Source: Scatosoma sp002474405
GTDB taxonomy: Bacteria > Bacillota > Clostridia > Christensenellales > Borkfalkiaceae
DNA: 64,000 nt
NCBI GenBank assembly: GCA_937892545.1
Contig: CALAFO010000054.1
Span: 1 to 64,000 of the forward strand
Direction: 5' to 3'
Shown piece by piece: positions 60,701 through 64,000 of the stretch. The translations under genes and the position numbers were made by a program. The notes under the pieces were generated by a model, which ran no database searches, was not told the origin of the DNA, and was given only the letters and a program-made list of their open reading frames with translations. How positions within the stretch are numbered: the stretch's first letter is position 1; every line of letters starts with the position of its first letter.

Positions 60701-61625
60701 AGTAACCTTCAAAGTGGAAGTGAAAAACGTCAGCAGCCGTAAATACCTCGGCATCGATTACGCTTCCGCCGCTACCTCTTTCGAAAGCACGCAGCACAAC
60801 TCGCTGGTTATCAGCTTTACCCTGAACGGTCTGCACGAAGATCTGAACTGCTTCTGGGGCGCGGATAAGCTGGACTACGTTGCGGACTATATGCTGATCA
60901 ACGGCAAGAAAGTTACCGACCTGATTGCCGAAGGAAAAGTTACCCGCCTTGCGGTGTGGACTTCGCAGCTGGTAATTCACATGGATACGAATTATCTCGT
61001 ACCCGCCACGTGGGTGGATAAGCGCACCGACGATAACCCGAATCTCCCCCACTACGTGGAAGGCGTTTCCGAAGTGGTGGAAACGGTAACGTTTTTGCCC
61101 GGCTTCCAGTGGTACACCGTGAAAGGCATTCTTTCGGGCGAACTTTGGGGTAACGACAGAGCGTATCAGAACGCCACGGCGATTCCCGGAGCGGTTCTGA
61201 AAGAAACCATCACCTTGAGAAACGAGGACGGCTACGGCTGGACGAGGCCTCTGAAAGCGGACGGAGACGGCATTGCTTCCGACGCGCTGACGATTAAGTC
61301 TCTGCCCGAAAAAACCACCTATGCGCCCGGCGAAAAGCTGGAGTTGAAGGGCTTGCAGATTCTTGCGAAATACGAGGACGGCGGCGAAGAAATCATCGTT
61401 CCCGGCGCAAGCGAAATCGACGGGTTCAAAAAAGACGTAACCGGAAAGCAGACGCTTTCCTACACCTACAACGGGCAGACGGTATCTTTCGAAATCACCG
61501 TGGAAGAACCGCAGCCCGAAAAGAAGAAGGGTTGCCGCAGTTCGGTAGCCGCGACGGCGGGCGTATTCACCCTCGGCGCAGCCGCCCTTGCTATGGCATT
61601 CGGTAAAAAGCATCATGAAGAATAA
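57777..61625 (+). CDS. modular surface protein: four unknown modules alternating with Ig-like domains, GCRSSV tail
   Basis: A 1282-residue exported protein with CAGGAGG before ATG 57777. After the signal peptide (about 1-37) the order is X1 (67-152), two Big_3-type Ig domains (192-352), X2 (382-487), two Ig domains (522-677), X3 (692-792), two Ig domains (829-983), X4 (1009-1117), one Ig domain (1170-1244) and the tail with Cys1253. The X modules share ING-x-(V/F), then TRM or TRL, then HxD, then TFLPGFQWY-like ends; I do not recognise them. Ig domains read VYTKGDDFNVKGMTVKAVY. A glycan-binding surface scaffold is the likely role. Confidence 0.85.
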   Translation: MIKTAGKKWLVATLGMCSALTVSFAVATYDSHYEISAETAKTAEDIIDLSKGIKESIGQPSGDAAGNALNFHFKNVNMKDGSWLENLMGDYVEIATATESKTVTEWSSNTRAFRMAVYGGGMYLMCENNVLSVDAIQYVTFKQGFTLYEGTDGTDGDWVFTKTASTKVEGTEFPTDLKLYVNRTTSTYQYAATAISVASNPDKTVYTTGDTFNPAGMTLTVETETSGTKTIAVTSAMCTADLSSAGEKTVTVNYGGKSTTFTVTVNDPAKTLTGIAYKSGSVSIELNGTFKQMTLNDLKITATYADGDPAEIDVTSDMISVDPSELGVRKGKIIYTEGNTTEECEVNVTVIERTSDYSAGKMYVIPQDGYYEGEDGGDRKLNDGGISIWFTTNAGYGQEGKFKGLAEIRYDSDAYAGIYDDLKAHVLLNGKTFDQLNETGAGLTRMLMGWYGTGLYCLRIHTDGTFKYTDLQTVTILRGFQMYATVDNNVKAIGAKTPCDYTFEVADKPGTTDKMLVRKTESLTIVSAPENTVYTKGDDFNVKGMTVKAVYSDGGEKTFAVKDRMVSYDFSTAGTKDVTVTYNGATAVQSVTVNEPVATITGIAVKDNAKLFLKQYSLNKELTPGAKLIVSYSDESTQGIDLTADMISGYTNETKGDFKATVTYKGNTCEIDYNVAAYSGKSYFKGVNYEEIYGTEGTGYATLNGIDDVPGDLKALWDVDKAQSLIIGKTNGDLITINGVTLTQLVSEKKVTRMIMNGRNFGFHIDDAEFMQTVLNGAEICFLPGFAWVSNTSDAWGTATPETYVPIENAVITEPTYFCFKDGYVSKIIESVKLVGTPKTEYRKGDVINVSGLTLSVKYKGFNAESVPLTASMCEYNFNEAGEQTVSISYEGKTVTFTVNVADVYLTGIKIVSEPGKNSYDFGIENELDLTGLAVKAVYNNGTEQDIDLNDLTITGFDSRTFGEQTITAAYGEFQVTFKVEVKNVSSRKYLGIDYASAATSFESTQHNSLVISFTLNGLHEDLNCFWGADKLDYVADYMLINGKKVTDLIAEGKVTRLAVWTSQLVIHMDTNYLVPATWVDKRTDDNPNLPHYVEGVSEVVETVTFLPGFQWYTVKGILSGELWGNDRAYQNATAIPGAVLKETITLRNEDGYGWTRPLKADGDGIASDALTIKSLPEKTTYAPGEKLELKGLQILAKYEDGGEEIIVPGASEIDGFKKDVTGKQTLSYTYNGQTVSFEITVEEPQPEKKKGCRSSVAATAGVFTLGAAALAMAFGKKHHEE
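61515..61622 (+). other. C-terminal GC(K/R)SSV sorting-like tail, 1282-residue protein
   Basis: PEKKKGCRSSVAAT, then a hydrophobic stretch of about 16 residues and the end GKKHHEE. The Cys is 29 residues from the last residue. Confidence 0.7.
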
Positions 61626-63453
61626 AATGAAAATCGTGAGCGGCATGCTCGCATGCGCCGTCGTTCTTTCCGCCTGTGGCGGGAAGAACGACTCCGACCC
61701 GGACATTCCGGGCTATGACGAATCGCTGCGCGTGGAGGACACGCGCAGCCTCACCGACCAGGAGTACACCGTACTGAACATTGCGGGAACGGACGATTAC
61801 GGCAGAAGCATTGTTACCGTAGACGGTAAAACGGATTCGGAAGCGTACGTGGGTATGTTCTTCTTCCTCTCGCTCGGTCAGCATCAGAATCACAGAGGCA
61901 TTTACGATATCAGCAAGATTACGCAGGACGGACTGGACCTCGACGCGTTTCAGGGCAACACGCGCTCTTCCCCCGTGGGAGCGGCGCATTTCTGGGGCGA
62001 GCCGGTATTCGGGTATTACAATTCCGCCGACGAATGGGTTATCCGCAAACAAATCGAAATGCTTACGCTTGCCGGCGTGGATTTCATCGTTCTCGATACT
62101 TCCAACGCGGTAACGTATCAGGCGGTTACGGACGTGCTCTTCCCTATCATGCTGGAATATTACAACAAGGGCTGGAACGTGCCCAAGGTGATGTACTACA
62201 TCGCCAACAACGACGGCAAGAACGAGACGTATCCGCGGACTTTGCGCGAAGTATACAACTACTTCTATGCAAACGACACGTACAAGAATTTGTGGTTCTG
62301 CCCGAACGGGAAACCGATGATTACCCGGCACGAACTGGCGACGGACGAATTTTTATCTACCTACGACGACGGAATTTATCTGAATTTCTTCGATTTCCGT
62401 ACCCGTCAGTGGCCGATTTCGGATTATGAAAAGCCGGACGGCGCGGCATGGATGGAATTCGAATATCCGCAGCCGCTGCACACCGACTGGCTGAGCATTT
62501 CCGTGGCGCAGCATTACAGCGTGCGCTTCAGCGATACGGTGGGCACGCACGGCAGAGGCTGGGACGAATCCACCGGAAAGAACGACCACGAAAATTACGG
62601 CAAAGGACTCAACTACCAGACGCAGTGGAACACCGCCTTTAACTATCAGAGTATGGGCGAAAAGGTGAAATACGCCTTTATCACGGGCTGGAACGAATGG
62701 GTTGCGGAAAAAATGTACGATTCCAAGAACAACACCTACTTCACCGTAGATACGTTCAACGAAGAGTTTTCGCGGGATATCGAACCCAGCGTAAACAGCA
62801 CGGTGGCGGATAACTTCTATCTGCAGACCCTCCGGAACATCCGCACGTTCAATTACGGCGAAGCGAAGCACTATATCTATCAGAAACTGACGATAGATAC
62901 CGCCAAAGACGATTCGCAGTGGGATTCGGTACGCGCTTACGTGGATTTTACGGGCGATTGCAAAGACAGAAACTCGAAAGGCATGGTGGGCAGCGTAACG
63001 TACACCGATACTTCGGGCAGAAACGATATAGAAACCGTGAAAGTGGCGCGCGACGACGAATATATCTACTTCCGCGTAACCGCGGCGGACAATATCACCG
63101 CGTATCAGAGCGGCGACGAATCGTGGATGAACATTCTCATCAAAACCGACAACGCGAGAAACCAATGGAACGGCTACAATTACGTGCTGAACCGTTCGGT
63201 GGACGGCAATAAAACGGCGGTGATGAAAGCCGACGGCAACGGAAATCTTACGAAAAAAGCCGACGGCGAAGTGTATGTTTACGGCAAAACGATGATTGTG
63301 AAAGTGAAACTTTCCGATCTGGGATTATCTTCTACGAATTATCATATAGAATTTAAAGTAACCGACAACGTTGCGGGGTACGACCACGTGGAACTTTACC
63401 GTTCCGGCGACGCCGCACCGATCGGTCGGCTGAACTATTCTTACGGCTATTAA
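61615..63453 (+). CDS. lipoprotein with GH99/GH71-like barrel and C-terminal CBM9/DOMON-like domain
   Basis: A 612-residue lipoprotein with lipobox LSAC (Cys21). It starts inside the end of the upstream gene (ATG 61615; ATG 61627 just after that gene's stop is an alternative), so translation is coupled. The barrel (about 60-400) has AHFWGEPVFGYYNSADEWV, GVDFIVLDTSNA and KYAFITGWNEWVAEKMYD, the last resembling the WNEW motif of GH99-like WbsX proteins. The C-terminal domain (about 415-610) has the beta-sandwich pattern of CBM9/DOMON-type sugar-binding domains. It may cleave an external alpha-glycan or mannan; the substrate is not determined. Confidence 0.78.
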   Translation: MKNKMKIVSGMLACAVVLSACGGKNDSDPDIPGYDESLRVEDTRSLTDQEYTVLNIAGTDDYGRSIVTVDGKTDSEAYVGMFFFLSLGQHQNHRGIYDISKITQDGLDLDAFQGNTRSSPVGAAHFWGEPVFGYYNSADEWVIRKQIEMLTLAGVDFIVLDTSNAVTYQAVTDVLFPIMLEYYNKGWNVPKVMYYIANNDGKNETYPRTLREVYNYFYANDTYKNLWFCPNGKPMITRHELATDEFLSTYDDGIYLNFFDFRTRQWPISDYEKPDGAAWMEFEYPQPLHTDWLSISVAQHYSVRFSDTVGTHGRGWDESTGKNDHENYGKGLNYQTQWNTAFNYQSMGEKVKYAFITGWNEWVAEKMYDSKNNTYFTVDTFNEEFSRDIEPSVNSTVADNFYLQTLRNIRTFNYGEAKHYIYQKLTIDTAKDDSQWDSVRAYVDFTGDCKDRNSKGMVGSVTYTDTSGRNDIETVKVARDDEYIYFRVTAADNITAYQSGDESWMNILIKTDNARNQWNGYNYVLNRSVDGNKTAVMKADGNGNLTKKADGEVYVYGKTMIVKVKLSDLGLSSTNYHIEFKVTDNVAGYDHVELYRSGDAAPIGRLNYSYGY

Positions 63454-63458
63454 CAAAA

Positions 63459-63511
63459 CAACGGGTTCGCTGCGGTAACACGCAGCGGACTCTGCCTATG
63501 AACCCTTGTTG
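63459..63511 (+). other. nested hairpin in the leader of the SGNH lipoprotein gene
   Basis: Outer stem CAAC-GGGTTC pairs with GAACCC-(TT)-GTTG, and an inner perfect stem CGCTGCG / CGCAGCG encloses GTAACA. No T run follows, so it is not a terminator. The next gene's ATG lies five bases after the stem, with no clear Shine-Dalgarno. Confidence 0.5.
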
Positions 63512-63516
63512 CAATT

Positions 63517-64000
63517 ATGAAAAAATTACATTTTATTACGGCGGCGCTGCTGATCGGCGCCTGCTTTTCGGGTTGCGCCACCACTCCGGAAGAACCGAAA
63601 GAAGAACCGCAGAAACAACCCGCGGGAAGTTACAAAGCGGCGTTTCTGGGCGACAGCCTTACGGATAAAGGCGTGTATTCCGAAATTGTTACCACGCACT
63701 ATACCGATTATCTGTACGACAACTGTTCGTTTATTTCTTCCATACAGAATGTGGGATATGCGGGTTCCTGCATCGCGGGGCTTCCGAACAAACCGGACGT
63801 ATCCCCCTCTTTCGTGCAGAGATATAAGAAAATCGCAAGCAACGCGAATCTGATTATCGTTCTGGGCGGAACGAACGATTTCGGCTACGGCTCGACGGCG
63901 CTGCCGAATCCGCTCGGCGAATACGGCGACGCCACGCAGGAAACTTTTTACGGCGGGCTGAAAGTGCTCATCGACGGACTGGAAACCGATTACCCCGAAG
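63517..64000 (+). CDS. SGNH/GDSL-family lipoprotein, 3' end outside window
   Basis: The first 161 codons are present. A lipoprotein signal peptide with lipobox FSGC (Cys20) is followed by a Glu/Pro/Lys linker. SGNH block I is KAAFLGDSLTDKGV, block II Gly lies in NVGYAGSCIAG, and block III is IIVLGGTNDFGYG. The catalytic Asp-x-x-His block V would lie beyond the window. It would de-esterify polysaccharide outside the cell, complementing the cytoplasmic SGNH enzyme at the other end of the locus. Confidence 0.85.
   Translation, partial: MKKLHFITAALLIGACFSGCATTPEEPKEEPQKQPAGSYKAAFLGDSLTDKGVYSEIVTTHYTDYLYDNCSFISSIQNVGYAGSCIAGLPNKPDVSPSFVQRYKKIASNANLIIVLGGTNDFGYGSTALPNPLGEYGDATQETFYGGLKVLIDGLETDYPE

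Noticed and set aside
36937..61625. LPXTG-type sortase signals on the surface proteins
   Set aside because: No LPXTG-like motif precedes the C-terminal helices; the conserved motif is GC(K/R)SSV instead.
59058..61706. A long open frame on the minus strand opposite the 1282-residue surface protein
   Set aside because: Antisense shadow with biased composition, no ribosome site and no family match.
1..64000. CRISPR arrays, tRNA or rRNA genes, transposases, prophage genes
   Set aside because: None found on reading both strands; the repeats present are too few and too variable in spacing for CRISPR.

Overview
The window reads as chromosome of a low-to-mid GC Gram-positive anaerobe of the Clostridia. 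I would guess a gut Christensenellales-type lineage, but only from overall feel. Supporting signs are lipoprotein signal peptides on solute-binding proteins, LplA/B/C-type sugar ABC transporters, a SpoIVFA/SpoIVFB-like pair, tandem YitT proteins, an FMN-riboswitch-controlled RibU, a PopT (DUF368) protein and promoters very close to the sigma-A consensus (TTGACA, 17 bases, TATAAT). I found no tRNA, rRNA, CRISPR array, transposase or phage gene.

Region 1 (1-36.8 kb) is mostly housekeeping and mostly on the minus strand: RlmD (cut by the window edge), a J-like/DUF5685 pair, a divergent threonine synthase, a small P-loop ATPase, release factor 1 next to a DUF1385-PrmC fusion, ribosomal protein L31, GrpE with a cysteine-rich N-terminus, YhbY, ObgE, a two-component system, Ddl, a membrane-anchored MurF, and a run tsaE-tsaB-rimI-hydrolase-murF. 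Then come RibU with its riboswitch, pyruvate kinase, RNase G, the SpoIVF pair, a YugP-type peptidase, PopT and two YitT paralogues. Intergenic spaces here carry three families of short repeats and one promoter-structure-terminator unit that looks like a free-standing small RNA.

Region 2 (36.9-51.7 kb) is one carbohydrate locus. A divergent AraC regulator faces an eight-gene minus-strand run: LamG surface protein, solute-binding lipoprotein, beta-helix lipoprotein, two permeases, GH36 alpha-galactosidase, GH43-like enzyme and a surface glycerophosphodiesterase. A promoter stands before it and a strong terminator after it.

Region 3 (51.7-64 kb, cut by the window end) is a second carbohydrate locus: an SGNH hydrolase divergent from a LacI regulator, then solute-binding protein, two permeases, a 1282-residue modular surface protein, a GH99/GH71-like lipoprotein and an SGNH lipoprotein. 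Two near-identical palindromes, one before lacI and one before the transporter genes, look like the LacI operators.

The most interesting signals are: (a) a shared C-terminal tail, Gly-Cys-(Lys/Arg)-Ser-Ser-Val plus a hydrophobic stretch and a basic end, on three surface proteins of the two loci, with no LPXTG motif; (b) two 120-base elements, 101/120 identical without gaps, with imperfect 19-base inverted ends that show a compensatory change, each within five bases after a stop codon; (c) a four-copy unrecognised module alternating with paired Ig-like domains in the 1282-residue protein; (d) the candidate small RNA at about 31.96-32.10 kb.
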